A stretch of 64,000 nt of DNA from Corynebacterium pseudotuberculosis (GCF_002155265.1 NZ_CP021251.1:2273764-2337763); one strand, 5' to 3'. Shown: positions 17,588 to 26,402, numbered from the stretch's first letter. Numbers and translations are program-made. The notes: generated by a model from the sequence alone, not told the origin.

Positions 17588-18417
17588 GTAATCCTCAGAT
17601 GCAGCAGCGTAACAACCTCACAGGGCACGACAGCGATGCACCCATTATTGAGCTTCGTAACGTCAACGTGATCCACAAAACGCGCACGGGAAAGCTCTTC
17701 CGGCCCGAAACCCTTCACGCTAACAAGGACATCAACTTCCACGTAGACCGTGGACAGGTCGTTGGCATCGTGGGGGAGTCTGGCTGCGGTAAATCCACGC
17801 TAGCCCGTGTCATGGTCGGGCTACAAAAGCCCACTAGTGGCGAGGTCTACTTCCGTGGGGAGAAAATGACGGGGCGAGGCCGCCAGCGTAAAGAGCTGGG
17901 ACGCGCTATCTCTGTTGTTTTCCAGGATCCAGCCACAGCCCTGAATCCGCGCATGACGGTCAAGGACCAGCTCCTCGACCCCATGCGCGTGCATAAGATC
18001 GATGATGAAGCCGGCCGCCTCAAGAGGGTCCGAGTCCTCCTAAGCTTGGTGGGACTTCCGCAATCCGCTCTTGATGTTCTGCCTCGTCAAATCTCTGGTG
18101 GACAGCGCCAGCGCGTAGCTATTGCCCGTGCGCTGGCTTTGGAACCAGATCTGATCATCGCCGACGAGCCTACGTCCGCACTTGATGTCTCGGTGCGAGC
18201 ACAGGTACTTAATCTGCTCACAGACCTACGCAATGAATTGGGGCTCGGACTCGTATTCATTTCTCACGATATCAACACCGTGCGTTACGTTTCCGATCGC
18301 ATGTGCGTGATGTACAAGGGCGAGATTATTGAGGAACAACCCACTGATCTTCTCTTCTCTCAGCCCCAGCAGGAATACACAAAGACGCTGCTTGCTGCAA
18401 CGCCGTCCCTCCTCTAA
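17584..18417 (+). CDS. siaI: Sialic acid ABC transporter ATP-binding protein (DppF type)
   Basis: This is the second ATPase of the importer, 277 aa. Walker A is [13 protein letters not shown], the Q-loop [11 protein letters not shown], the signature ISGGQRQRV, Walker [13 protein letters not shown] and the switch His in FISHDIN. It pairs with the C-terminal ATPase of SiaG to make a heterodimeric motor at the cytoplasmic face. The C-terminus ends shortly after the ATPase core, without the long oligopeptide-binding-type tail. nanA follows after 26 bp. Confidence 0.9.
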   Translation: MSNPQMQQRNNLTGHDSDAPIIELRNVNVIHKTRTGKLFRPETLHANKDINFHVDRGQVVGIVGESGCGKSTLARVMVGLQKPTSGEVYFRGEKMTGRGRQRKELGRAISVVFQDPATALNPRMTVKDQLLDPMRVHKIDDEAGRLKRVRVLLSLVGLPQSALDVLPRQISGGQRQRVAIARALALEPDLIIADEPTSALDVSVRAQVLNLLTDLRNELGLGLVFISHDINTVRYVSDRMCVMYKGEIIEEQPTDLLFSQPQQEYTKTLLAATPSLL

Positions 18418-18443
18418 ATACGTTTTAAGAATCGAGTTTTACC

Positions 18444-19367
18444 ATGTCTTCCATCGTTTCCGGCATCGTCCCCCCAGTTCTTACGCCCCTACATGCAGAC
18501 CGCAGCCTTGATCTTGAATCACTAGCTCGCCTCGTTGAACACCTCATCGATGCTGGTGTTGACGGTTTGTTTGCCCTAGGTTCTTCCGGAGAAGTCGCTT
18601 TCCTCAGCGATGAGGATCGCGGCATTGTGATCAGGGAAATTGTGAAGCTAGCCAAAGGCCGCGTTCCTGTGTACGCCGGGGTAATTGACACCCAGGCTAA
18701 TCGCGTGATCGAACATGTCCGTCAGGCAGAGGCAGCTGGCGTAGACGCCGTAGTGGTCACGGCACCCTTCTATGCCATCTGTGGCCCCAACGAGATCGAA
18801 GCACATTTCCGCACTATCGCAGAGGCCACCGACCTCCCCATTATTGCTTATGACATCCCCGTGTGCGTGTACTCCAAGCTGCCCTCAGAAATGCTGGTCA
18901 AACTTGGCAAGGACGGCGTCTTGGCGGGCGTGAAGGATTCCTCCGGTGATGATGTTTCCTTCCGCCGCTTGGTCATGCTCAACAAGGCGGCTGGCTCGCC
19001 GTTGACCCTGCTGACTGGCCACGAGGCAGTTGTAGACGGGTCCTTCATCGCAGGTGCCGACGGCTGTGTCCCCGGTCTGGGCAACGTCGATCCTGCGGGA
19101 TATGTTCGCATGTGGAAGGCAGCCCAGTCCGGCGAGTGGGAGACCGTGCGCAAAGAGCAGGATCGTCTCGCCGCACTCTTTGAAATCGTCTTCCAGCCCC
19201 GTGGCAAGGTCGGGCCGGCTGCCGGCGTTGGATCGTTCAAGACTGCCCTGGAACTCATGGGCGTGTTCTCTTCAAACTTGATGTCTGCACCACTCGCGCC
19301 TATCGACGACGCCGAGTCTCGTGAAGACATCGCAGCAATCCTACGCACCGCAGGTTTGCTGGACTGA
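18444..19367 (+). CDS. nanA: N-acetylneuraminate lyase / DHDPS-family aldolase
   Basis: NanA cleaves sialic acid to pyruvate and N-acetylmannosamine, the first intracellular step of the pathway. The 307-aa TIM barrel has the pyruvate-binding GSSGE (46-50), the catalytic Tyr136 in YDIP, and the Schiff-base Lys164 in GVKDSSGD. It is the last gene of the sia operon, and its products feed the divergent nanK-nanE-nagA-nagB genes. On sequence alone it could be another DHDPS-family aldolase. The locus makes NanA the best call. Confidence 0.9.
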   Translation: MSSIVSGIVPPVLTPLHADRSLDLESLARLVEHLIDAGVDGLFALGSSGEVAFLSDEDRGIVIREIVKLAKGRVPVYAGVIDTQANRVIEHVRQAEAAGVDAVVVTAPFYAICGPNEIEAHFRTIAEATDLPIIAYDIPVCVYSKLPSEMLVKLGKDGVLAGVKDSSGDDVSFRRLVMLNKAAGSPLTLLTGHEAVVDGSFIAGADGCVPGLGNVDPAGYVRMWKAAQSGEWETVRKEQDRLAALFEIVFQPRGKVGPAAGVGSFKTALELMGVFSSNLMSAPLAPIDDAESREDIAAILRTAGLLD

Positions 19368-19372
19368 TAAGC

Positions 19373-19463
19373 TCCGCCCTTCACCGGGCGGAAACCGGAA
19401 AACAAGCTCACCGCCTTCGTGCCTGAAGATTCCACACAGATAGCAGGCAGGAAGGCGGTGAGC
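19373..19463. terminator. Strong convergent terminator between nanA and the small secreted protein gene
   Basis: A short hairpin TCCGCCC/GGGCGGA (19373-19392) is followed by a long stem of two 20-nt arms (19406-19425 and 19444-19463) with a single G-G mismatch and an 18-nt loop. T-rich sequence follows on the plus strand, and TTTT-containing sequence follows on the minus strand, so it can act in both directions. Confidence 0.8.
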
Positions 19464-19480
19464 CGTTCTATTCTTAAGTC

Positions 19481-19900
19481 TTATTTAACAGTAGCGTTAC
19501 CTACTACGCTGAAGTTCTGTCCATCGACGTCAAGAACAACAATTTCACCAGGTTGGACCACACGTCCTGAGGGCAATGTCAGTGTCTGGGTGCCCAGTTC
19601 AGTTTCTCCGGTGGGGGAGAAGGGTTCTCCTTTAATCCAGGCATTAATTGCGTCGGCAGACTTCTGAGTTCCGTAGAACTTGTAACCATAGCTATGAATG
19701 TAGGAATTGCCTTCAGGCCCGACCTCTCTCTTGAAGTCTGGTGTAGTATTACCGATCTGTCCTTTAACCTGCTCTTCACGAGTAGCAATGGTGGTGGTAG
19801 GAGCATCATCGCTAGCATCAGCGGCCATGGCGGTGGCAGGGATTCCGAATGCGATGCCTAGAGCAAGAGCGGCAGGTGCGATGGCGGTGAGCTTTCTCAT
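19481..19900 (-). CDS. Small secreted protein of unknown function
   Basis: This 139-aa protein has a clear signal peptide: MRKLT, a hydrophobic core rich in Ala/Leu/Ile, and a cleavage site near ATAMA-AD (residue 26/27). The mature part is about 110 residues, has no cysteine, and contains a Ser/Thr/Asp-rich start. A VKGQIGNTTPDF segment and a C-terminal beta-like stretch (VVLDVDGQNFSVVGN) follow. I do not recognise a family. It is monocistronic, convergent with nanA and followed by a strong terminator. An extracellular role is all the sequence supports. Confidence 0.75.
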   Translation of the reverse strand: MRKLTAIAPAALALGIAFGIPATAMAADASDDAPTTTIATREEQVKGQIGNTTPDFKREVGPEGNSYIHSYGYKFYGTQKSADAINAWIKGEPFSPTGETELGTQTLTLPSGRVVQPGEIVVLDVDGQNFSVVGNATVK

Positions 19901-19920
19901 AAATCAAAAACCTTTCTGAC

Positions 19921-20443
19921 CAAAATCTGGGCCTGTTCTTCTACTTTTTTGGAACTCGCAGTAATTGAAATTTTTGCAAGTAAGAACACCCTAACCAGAC
20001 TTCCGCATTACGTACACCTCTAAAACCTGTACATTTTCCTGTGAAATTGCCAGAATCGACGCAAAAATAATAGATTTCTATTTATTTGAAAAATAAAATC
20101 AAACGGAATAAGCCATTTTCCGCTTGCCCCAACACATAAAGCTGGACTTTTCCTGGAAGAAAGCTGCCAGGTCTCCGGAAAAATATATAGATTTATTTTT
20201 AAAATCCTGCAGACAATTGGCAGGAAATGCACCAGCCTACCTTCCCCTCATCCGAGGTCGAAGACCTTGATGTGCAGAAGGCGGTCCAAGAGCTTGGCCA
20301 GCTTCTTGAGACCGCCAAAGGTTGTGCCCTACCCCTCTTTCACCCCGTTAAGGAACAGTGGCTCGATGATCTTAAGGATGTTGGGCACCGAGATGTACCG
20401 CTGGCCCGCCTCCCGCGAAGAGGATTGGCTAAGGTCCTGGTAA
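19921..20443. other. Gene-free interval with possible decayed coding sequence
   Basis: From 19921 to about 20225 the DNA is very A+T-rich with short inverted repeats, for example TCCTGC/GCAGGA just before 20226. From about 20329 to 20451 on the minus strand there is an open stretch of some 40 codons that ends in a stop. It is more G+C-rich and protein-like, but has no start and no family I recognise. It may be the remnant of a lost gene. No full gene is supported. Confidence 0.3.
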
Positions 20444-21073
20444 TTAACCCATCACGCTGACAGCCAAGAGTCCAATCGCCGAAAGCGAGTTGTTAAAGAT
20501 ATGGGCCAGCATCGCGGCCGCGATGTTCTTTCTAAAAATGAGGTACACGGCGAGCAGGGAAAGGGTGCCGGGGACGTAGAGCAGCATCGCCTCCGGGCTT
20601 TCGGAGGCGTGCAGCACAACGAACGCGACGCTCGAGACGATTGCCGCGATAGTGATGGCCACCTTGCCACGTGCCCACCCAATGAAGGCCTCACGGAAGA
20701 CGAGCTCCTCGATGATCGGGGCAAAAAGCGCAAGAATCAAGACATTCAGCAAAAGTTCGTTCCCTCCGCCCAGAGCTTGTTCCACTCCCGCCTGGTTCTC
20801 GGAAGACCCGAACCCACCAAAGAGTTTCTTTCCCAGAGCGATGATGCCGGACTGCACGAACAGTAGGATTACTGTTATCAGGATAAACTTCAGCCACTGG
20901 CCTTTAAGGTTGCGGAAGCCCGCGGCAATGCGATCACGGAAAAGAATGACACCGATGACGGCGGATCCAATGATTCCCAGCTGGTTCGCCCGCTCACCCC
21001 ACTCCGGGCTCACCAAGGAGGGGAGAGCTATCGAGCCAAAAAAGTAGAGCGCGACGACAATCACGCTGATCAC
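20444..21073 (-). CDS. CPBP (CAAX-like) intramembrane metalloprotease, probably frameshifted near its 5' end
   Basis: The 209-aa frame has several hydrophobic segments and the CPBP/Abi motifs: EELVFRE (glutamate pair and Arg), FVVLHA, and HIFNN near the C-terminus. The family cleaves or processes membrane proteins and often gives bacteriocin or immunity-type phenotypes. The start at 21073 is a GTG without a good ribosome site. A better start, an ATG at 21131 with GAAGGAG 12 nt upstream, lies in another frame. The two frames would join if one base were removed from the five-G run at 21114-21118 or nearby. The gene may be a pseudogene, carry a sequencing error, or use the weak GTG. Confidence 0.7.
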   Translation of the reverse strand: MISVIVVALYFFGSIALPSLVSPEWGERANQLGIIGSAVIGVILFRDRIAAGFRNLKGQWLKFILITVILLFVQSGIIALGKKLFGGFGSSENQAGVEQALGGGNELLLNVLILALFAPIIEELVFREAFIGWARGKVAITIAAIVSSVAFVVLHASESPEAMLLYVPGTLSLLAVYLIFRKNIAAAMLAHIFNNSLSAIGLLAVSVMG

Positions 21074-21176
21074 AATCTGTCGGGTAAGGTTGCGGCACGG
21101 TCGAGTTCGCCGAGGGGGTTGGTGATGTCATGCGCTCTGTTTTCTCCTTCTTCGGGCGCGAATCCCTCGGTCTTTA

Positions 21177-21431
21177 CTACTGCCGAGAGAAATTGTCGTT
21201 TAAAGTATACGACGGTTTTCGACGCTCGTAACCACGGACAAGTTTTGCTCCGCAATGTTCCTCGGCTCCGGCATCGGACTCACACCTACCAATGACGCGA
21301 GGGCGAAAGTTTTCAATGCCGCCACGAGGGTCTCTGATCTCAACAATGTCTCCCTCATAGATAGGTGCGTCTACCGAGACGAAACCCGAATCGGGTTGGA
21401 ACATTGGCGGCTCAGGTTTGAAACCAACCAA
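21177..21431 (-). CDS. Doubtful hypothetical protein or gene remnant
   Basis: An 84-codon frame begins with a weak TTG. The same frame is open upstream to about 21465 without an ATG or GTG that has a ribosome site. The stretch APIYEGDIVEIRDPRGG looks like real protein, so this may be the 3' part of a decayed gene. I recognise no domain. The interval 21256-21585 is otherwise without support for a gene on either strand. Confidence 0.25.
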   Translation of the reverse strand: MVGFKPEPPMFQPDSGFVSVDAPIYEGDIVEIRDPRGGIENFRPRVIGRCESDAGAEEHCGAKLVRGYERRKPSYTLNDNFSRQ

Positions 21432-21585
21432 GCGGCTAAATCGCAGTTCGCGCGCGTTTATATCCAGCGTGGCATGAAAGTTTCACACAAGATCACACCG
21501 CCCAGCCAGACATTCACCTAGAAATCGCTTCAACCTGCACAGTCATACCAATCTGTACCCAATCCCACGGCGCCACCGAAACCCC

Positions 21586-22258
21586 TTAGGAGTCTTCCCC
21601 TAGGAGAGCGGGCTCTACACAGACAAAGTTTCGCCATTCCCCAGTGCCCATATCGGACATCTCACTCGCCAGTTTCTCGCCAGGGTTCCACACAATAAAG
21701 TGATCAGTCCCTTGCCCTTTAACGGTGATCAGTCCCTTGCCCTTTAACGGTGATGAGACGCTGGCCGTCATCGATAAGCAGAGGCGTGGGAGCGGAGAGG
21801 CGAAATTCCTCCAACAAACCACCGTCCGTAGTAAAGGTCTCACCGGGGGCGGTCACGATGGTATCAAGAACGTCAGAGACATAAAAATATGGATGGAACG
21901 CCAACTGAAGCTTCCGGCAAACGCTTGAGGCGTTTCTACATTTCAGCATCATGGCAAAACCTCGCGGCGTCGACTGGACTGCCAAACGCAAGTCCCAATC
22001 ATCATGACTCATTCGAGCGTCGAGCCCACCCGAGGTCTCTAGCACCTCCCATTTCTGCCGGCGCGCCCATCCATGTTGCAGCTCCTTGTGCCCCATAAGT
22101 TTGCCAAACCACGGAGCAATAATGGGCACACCACCACGAATGGAACCCCCCAACGCCATATCTGGAATGCTGGACATAAAGAGTATTTCACCGCAGGCAG
22201 AGGTACTGGCAGAGATAAGGTGGCCGCGATCTTCGGGCATGTTAAAAGTTGTCGTCAT
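21586..22258 (-). pseudogene. Hexose-6-phosphate epimerase-like (YeaD/aldose-1-epimerase fold), broken by a 25-bp duplication
   Basis: The 5' part (22258 down to 21719) encodes an aldose-epimerase-fold protein: GGSIRGGVPIIAPWFG, then a HGWAR motif and HPYFYVSD. The 3' part (in another frame, to 21586) encodes IVWNPGEK and FVCVEPALLGEDS, the expected C-terminus. Both frames contain LITVKGQGTDH because the underlying 25 bp are present twice in tandem (21701-21725 and 21726-21750). Since 25 is not a multiple of three, the duplication shifts the frame and the first part stops right after it. Removing one copy restores a single frame of about 215 aa. The family anomerises or epimerises sugar-6-phosphates. 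Confidence 0.85.
21701..21750. repeat. Perfect 25-bp tandem duplication
   Basis: Two identical 25-bp copies (21701-21725, 21726-21750) begin with TGATCAGTCC and end with CTTTAACGG. The duplication disrupts the epimerase-like gene and, being perfect, is probably recent or an assembly artefact. Confidence 0.95.
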
Positions 22259-22300
22259 AACCCCTCAGCCTACTGCCAGGCATCAAGCAAAAACAGTCCA

Positions 22301-22316
22301 TGTTTCACGTGAAACT
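22301..22316. promoter_or_regulatory. parS: parS centromere site
   Basis: The 14-bp core GTTTCACGTGAAAC is perfect and 15 of 16 bases match the TGTTTCACGTGAAACA consensus. It lies between the divergent epimerase pseudogene and the sulfatase-like gene. It should be bound by the ParB encoded at 58172-59224. Confidence 0.9.
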
Positions 22317-22370
22317 ATGTTTCCCATCAGCGCGGCACGGACAGGGTAGGAACATGGCAGACTAGAAGGT

Positions 22371-23009
22371 ATGAATATTGCCGTAGTTACCGGCCGTGTA
22401 CTCAGCACTCAGTCCCTCCCAGGTCTCCGTTTCAGCAGAGCATTCGCCCCCTCCACCGATTATCGCGCCGCACGAGTCGCGCTTCTTACCGGGCAATATC
22501 CCCAACGGAATCCCCTCACACGTTTTGCATCGCTTATCGACGACGTCACCGACGACTTCTCTCTCCCGGGGATCCCCGTCATTGAACGCGCAGCTATCGA
22601 CGGCACCCTCATCGCGGAGGCATTAGCCTCCAAACGCGCTATCTTTTTCGTCGGACATCCCGAGGACAAGGAACAGATCGCCATGTCACTGCATTGGCCA
22701 GGAGTTACAGATTCCAACCTTCCTCATACCAAGAATGCCGATAACTCATGGGAGTGTTCGGAGCTGGTATCCAGCCTTGACGTCGCGCCAACTCTAGCAG
22801 CCATCGCCGGATACGACGTACGCCCCAATGCCCGACTTTCCTTTGACGGCATGAATCTAATTCCCGTTGTCCGCTATGGGGCCACAGGGCATGGGGGACT
22901 CTTCTTTGAAGACGGCACCATCATCACTCCTACAGAGACCCGCCGGGACACTTCCGACCCGGAATGGCAGATGTGGAAGTCAATCATGGAGATGGGCCCT
23001 CTCCAATAA
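22371..23009 (+). CDS. Degenerate sulfatase/phosphatase-superfamily protein
   Basis: This 212-aa protein keeps two sulfatase-like regions. Near residues 24-45 it reads FAPSTDYRAARVALLTGQYP, resembling the CxPSR...LLTG active-site helix but with no Cys or Ser at the nucleophile position. Near 135-165 it has SSLDVAPTLAAIAGYD followed by DGMNLIPV, the usual C-terminal sulfatase block. The N-terminal metal-binding Asp-Asp segment is missing, and the protein is about half the family length. It is probably catalytically dead or an internally deleted gene. The ATG is preceded by AGAAGG with unusually short spacing. A parS site lies just upstream. Confidence 0.6.
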   Translation: MNIAVVTGRVLSTQSLPGLRFSRAFAPSTDYRAARVALLTGQYPQRNPLTRFASLIDDVTDDFSLPGIPVIERAAIDGTLIAEALASKRAIFFVGHPEDKEQIAMSLHWPGVTDSNLPHTKNADNSWECSELVSSLDVAPTLAAIAGYDVRPNARLSFDGMNLIPVVRYGATGHGGLFFEDGTIITPTETRRDTSDPEWQMWKSIMEMGPLQ

Positions 23010-23027
23010 CCACCTCTATTTAATGAC

Positions 23028-23066
23028 AATGAGATTGCGCACGATCATTGTGCACAATCTCATTGT
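23028..23066. terminator. Bidirectional terminator
   Basis: A 16-nt arm at 23028-23043 pairs with 23051-23066 with one mismatch around a 7-nt loop. T-rich sequence (TGTTTCTTTT) follows on the plus strand. It separates the sulfatase-like gene from the convergent DUF1846 gene. Confidence 0.75.
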
Positions 23067-23120
23067 GTTTCTTTTACCCCCTCAGAAGAAAACGCATCTG
23101 TAGGGGAACCTCAAGAAAAG

Positions 23121-24614
23121 TTAGCGCTTTTGGTACAGCTTATTCTTTTGGAACTTGGGATCCGAGGTGACCAAGACTCCCAAATTACGGAAAATCCCCT
23201 CATCCACAGATCCTAGGATGGTGGTGGTGTGGACGTCGCAGCCCCGTAAATTCTTCAGCTGATCAAGGGCCTTCTGGGCATTCTGATCCGTGGCTGCAGA
23301 AACAGATAGGGCAATTAAGACCTCATCTGTATGCAGGCGAGGATTAGCACTACCCAAATGATGCGTCTTCAGCGTCTGAATAGGTTCAATCGCATCGGGG
23401 GAGAGGAGGTGGACTTCATCATCAATCCCGGCCAATACTTTCAATGCATTGAGCAGCATTGAGGAGGAGCAGCCTAATAAATCAGACGTTGCCCCAGTGA
23501 CTATCTGCCCGCTAGGAAGCTCGATAGCGCATCCGGGGAGCGAGGTGTGTTCTGCAACGGCACTGGCAGGCTGTACAACAACGCGCGCATCGGATTTGAT
23601 GCCAGCTTTAGCCATGACCACCGCAGCACGGTCTGACTGGAGAGAGTCAGATCCCGCGCGAGCTTCATCCACGAGCGCTTTGAAGTACCGGCGGATAATC
23701 TCTTGCTCAGAAGCTTCCCGGCACGCACTATCATCAGAAATGCACTTACCCGCCATATTGACTCCCATATCCGTAGGAGACTCATAGGGGCTCTTGCCCA
23801 GCAAGCGCTCTAGCAATGTCTTAAGTAGGGGGAACGCTTCCACGTCACGGTTGTAGTTGACGGTTTGTTCTCCATAGGCAGCGAGGTGGAAGGGATCAAT
23901 GATATTGGCATCGTTAAGATCCACCGTGGCGGCCTCGTAGGCCAGGTTAACGGGATGTTCCAGCGGAAGATTCCAAATGGGGAAGGTCTCAAATTTGGCG
24001 TATCCGGCCTGAACACCGCGCTTATGCTCGTGATATACCTGCGAAAGACACGTTGCAAGCTTTCCCGAGCCAGGTCCCGGCGCGGTAACCACAACTAAGT
24101 CCCGCGTGGTATCCGCGTACTCGTTGAGTCCGAACCCTTCTTCGGAGACGATACGATCGGTGTCCATGGGGTACCCAGGAATAACCCGGTGCTTGGATAC
24201 CTTGATCCCCAAACGCTCTAGCCGCTCTATAAAAGCAAGGGCAAGGCGATTCCCGTCTTCCAATTGAGTAAGCACTACGTGTTCTGCCAGGAAGCCGCGA
24301 TCCCGGAAGACGTCTACCAGCCGCAGGACATCTTCCTCGTAGGAAATACCGAGATCGGCACGAATCTTGTGGCGCTCCAGGTCCTTGGCATTGATGCATA
24401 CAAGGATCTCTACTTCATCTTTGATGCGGTCAAGCATCGCAATCTTGTTGTCTGGAGTGAATCCCGGAAGGACACGGGAGGCATGCATGTCGTCGAAAAG
24501 CTTGCCGCCCATCTCCAGATACAGCTTCCCGCCGAGAGCTTCCCGTCGCTCCCTGATGTGTTGGGACTGCATCTCGATGTATTTTTCGCGGTCGAAGCCG
24601 ATCCTATTAACCAT
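23121..24614 (-). CDS. DUF1846 domain-containing protein
   Basis: This 497-aa cytoplasmic protein matches the DUF1846 family in length and along its sequence. It begins [16 protein letters not shown], has [12 protein letters not shown], a nucleotide-binding-like [18 protein letters not shown] near residue 180, and [13 protein letters not shown]. The family is widespread in Firmicutes and Actinobacteria, and its biochemical role is not established to my knowledge. The GPGSGK segment suggests nucleotide or phosphate binding, which is inference. The ATG at 24614 has GAGG 4-5 nt upstream. It is monocistronic. Confidence 0.85.
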   Translation of the reverse strand: MVNRIGFDREKYIEMQSQHIRERREALGGKLYLEMGGKLFDDMHASRVLPGFTPDNKIAMLDRIKDEVEILVCINAKDLERHKIRADLGISYEEDVLRLVDVFRDRGFLAEHVVLTQLEDGNRLALAFIERLERLGIKVSKHRVIPGYPMDTDRIVSEEGFGLNEYADTTRDLVVVTAPGPGSGKLATCLSQVYHEHKRGVQAGYAKFETFPIWNLPLEHPVNLAYEAATVDLNDANIIDPFHLAAYGEQTVNYNRDVEAFPLLKTLLERLLGKSPYESPTDMGVNMAGKCISDDSACREASEQEIIRRYFKALVDEARAGSDSLQSDRAAVVMAKAGIKSDARVVVQPASAVAEHTSLPGCAIELPSGQIVTGATSDLLGCSSSMLLNALKVLAGIDDEVHLLSPDAIEPIQTLKTHHLGSANPRLHTDEVLIALSVSAATDQNAQKALDQLKNLRGCDVHTTTILGSVDEGIFRNLGVLVTSDPKFQKNKLYQKR

Positions 24615-24808
24615 GGAACCTCATCGTAGCAAGATCATAAACTCTGCCGCGATTCCGGCAGATCATCGGAGTTATCCTTATGTCCTAATTCACATTAATT
24701 CACACAGCAGAGGCCTCGCCGTAGCTCAATGCCACAGGCGAAGCCTCCAAAACGTTCTTATTGCCGCTAGCCACCGCATATTTCAGGGGAAACGACGACC
24801 CAAGGGGA

Positions 24809-24988
24809 CTAGGTCAAGTCTTTCAGTTTTGCCCCTGCTGCGGCACGTTGTACTGCTTCCGTACCCTTAATAGCGCTCGCTTTAGACTCATAGGCCTCTC
24901 CGCTGGCAACGATCTCACCGTTTCCGGCCTTTAGTCGAAAGCGGAATTTACCGGACCTATCTTCATATACTTCGAATGTTCCAGCCAT
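24809..24988 (-). CDS. YegP-like DUF1508 (UPF0339) protein, 59 aa
   Basis: The ATG at 24988 has AAAGGA 7 nt upstream, and the frame ends with TAG at 24809. The product starts MAGTFEVYEDRSGKFRFRLK, continues with NGEIVASGEAYESKASAIKG, and ends AKLKDLT. The paired FxVYxDxxGxFRFRLKA...I(A/V)xSExYxSKxxAxxGI pattern is the DUF1508 repeat. One repeat is present, as in many actinobacterial homologues. The function is unknown. A role in stress or persistence has been suggested for the family but is not evident here. Confidence 0.88.
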   Translation of the reverse strand: MAGTFEVYEDRSGKFRFRLKAGNGEIVASGEAYESKASAIKGTEAVQRAAAGAKLKDLT

Positions 24989-25103
24989 GGGGTCATCCTT
25001 TCATCGTATGCAAGGTGCGAATGATTAAATTCTCCCACGCTAAACCCCATAAGAAACCCCTTCTCAGTAAAAGACTATCTTTCATTTATCTTTTATAGAA
25101 CCA

Positions 25104-25160
25104 GGTAACCCCCGCAAGCAGCCCCGCAAGCAGCCCCGCTGGTAACCCCCGCAAGCAGCC
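25104..25160. repeat. Short tandem repeat of a G+C-rich unit
   Basis: The 20-mer GGTAACCCCCGCAAGCAGCC occurs at 25104-25123 and again at 25141-25160, with a third partial unit CCGCAAGCAGCCCCGCT between them. It lies in the 211-bp space between the DUF1508 and DUF4272 genes and codes for nothing. Confidence 0.9.
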
Positions 25161-25199
25161 TCCGACACAAGAAATTAACGCTTTCTCCACACCTAGGAG

Positions 25200-26306
25200 T
25201 TAGGCCAAACGATTGGAACGATCCACCAGCTCATCCCACGAAGCATAAGGCAGGGTAAGCCAGGCAAAGGCCAAAGCTCGCATGCGCACTGTTGCCACTT
25301 GAGCTTCCTGCAAAAGCTCACCCGCAATGCTCTCGCCATCCGCCAAGGCCTCACGCTGCGCCAGAGCAAGTCGATCTAGGGAGCTGACATATTCATGCGC
25401 CACACAGATTTCCTCCAGGGTCCGATAGCTTGCCGTTTGATACAGCTCCTCAAGGGAACGAGAGAGAAGGCGCTTAGGCACAAACAAGGCCTTGGGATTA
25501 ACCAAGTTAATGGGATGCGCATGAGCAGTACCAATGCGATCCGCAGGAATATCGTCATCGCCAAGCAGACCCACACACCACGCCAGGGTTTCCACAACAA
25601 CCGCCTGATCCAGGACCTCCGCCACTGCTGCCATTCCCGATTGCCGCTGTTCTTTATCAAGTGGGGCAATACGAGCAAATAATTCAAAAAGGCGTTGTTC
25701 AGAGTCGGTGAGGGTGACCAAAGCCAAGTCATAGCGATCGGCAATAGCCTGCATGTCAGGGTTCTTTCCACGCCACAGTTCTCGAGCACTATCTACAAGC
25801 ACCGCAAGGCAAATAACGCGATCCACAACGTCACTGGCTGCTGGTAACAGCATTTCCGCAACGTCCGGAACAGGAATAGCCGTGGAGTCCACCAAAAATC
25901 CCTGTTTAGACAGCGTATTTCGAATAGATTGTGCACGATCTAATGCACGAGCATTAAGGATCGCGGCAGGGGCTTCCCCGGAAAGAACCTTGCGACGGTG
26001 GACGTCGTAAAGCTCCCCGTGCTCGTCCAAGAACAGCACGCTAGCCCCGGCTGCCCATGCTTCGGCGTCCGCGGGAAAATCCTCGAAATCATAGCGAGTG
26101 AGGCTTCGTCCTAATTGGCTCATAAATTGCCGCATAGCAAAAGGATCGATGGATGGGTCATCCGCTATACGCTGATTAAGATCGCCCGCCGCGTTAAGAA
26201 ATTCCTCGCGCAATGCCCTCGATTCCGGGGTTCCGGCATACAACGGACGCGGCTCGGGACCGCCAGTCAGGGGAGTATTTTGTGCAGAATAAGCGATGAA
26301 TTTCAT
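25200..26306 (-). CDS. DUF4272 domain-containing protein
   Basis: This protein of about 368 aa resembles the DUF4272 family, with the segment ARALDRAQSIRNTLSKQGFL followed by a long helical region containing DRVICLAVLVDSAREL and VETLAWCVGLLG. No catalytic motif or membrane segment is visible, and the family has no known activity. I place the start at the ATG 26306 (MKFIAYSAQN), which has GAGGAA 4-5 nt upstream. A longer frame to 26336 adds ten residues without a better ribosome site. It is separated from the DUF4862 gene by about 96 bp and may be co-transcribed with it. Confidence 0.75.
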   Translation of the reverse strand: MKFIAYSAQNTPLTGGPEPRPLYAGTPESRALREEFLNAAGDLNQRIADDPSIDPFAMRQFMSQLGRSLTRYDFEDFPADAEAWAAGASVLFLDEHGELYDVHRRKVLSGEAPAAILNARALDRAQSIRNTLSKQGFLVDSTAIPVPDVAEMLLPAASDVVDRVICLAVLVDSARELWRGKNPDMQAIADRYDLALVTLTDSEQRLFELFARIAPLDKEQRQSGMAAVAEVLDQAVVVETLAWCVGLLGDDDIPADRIGTAHAHPINLVNPKALFVPKRLLSRSLEELYQTASYRTLEEICVAHEYVSSLDRLALAQREALADGESIAGELLQEAQVATVRMRALAFAWLTLPYASWDELVDRSNRLA

Positions 26307-26402
26307 AAGTTCCTCAGAGACCAGACGATAACGCACAAAGACAGTGAAAATATACGGATTCTAGCCATTGCCACCGTCTTCTGGGTGTCGCGCCGCGAGG
26401 GA

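Noticed and set aside
20227-20460. 77-codon plus-strand frame after the CPBP protease
   Set aside because: It has no ribosome site, overlaps the 3' end of the protease gene in antisense, and resembles no family. I treat the area as a possible remnant.
24699-24735. GCCGTAGCTCAAT-like sequence recalling a tRNA 5' part
   Set aside because: The surrounding bases cannot be folded into a cloverleaf with anticodon and T arms, so no tRNA is called.
25104-25160. Possible CRISPR array
   Set aside because: There are only two full and one partial units, directly adjacent and without spacers of constant length.
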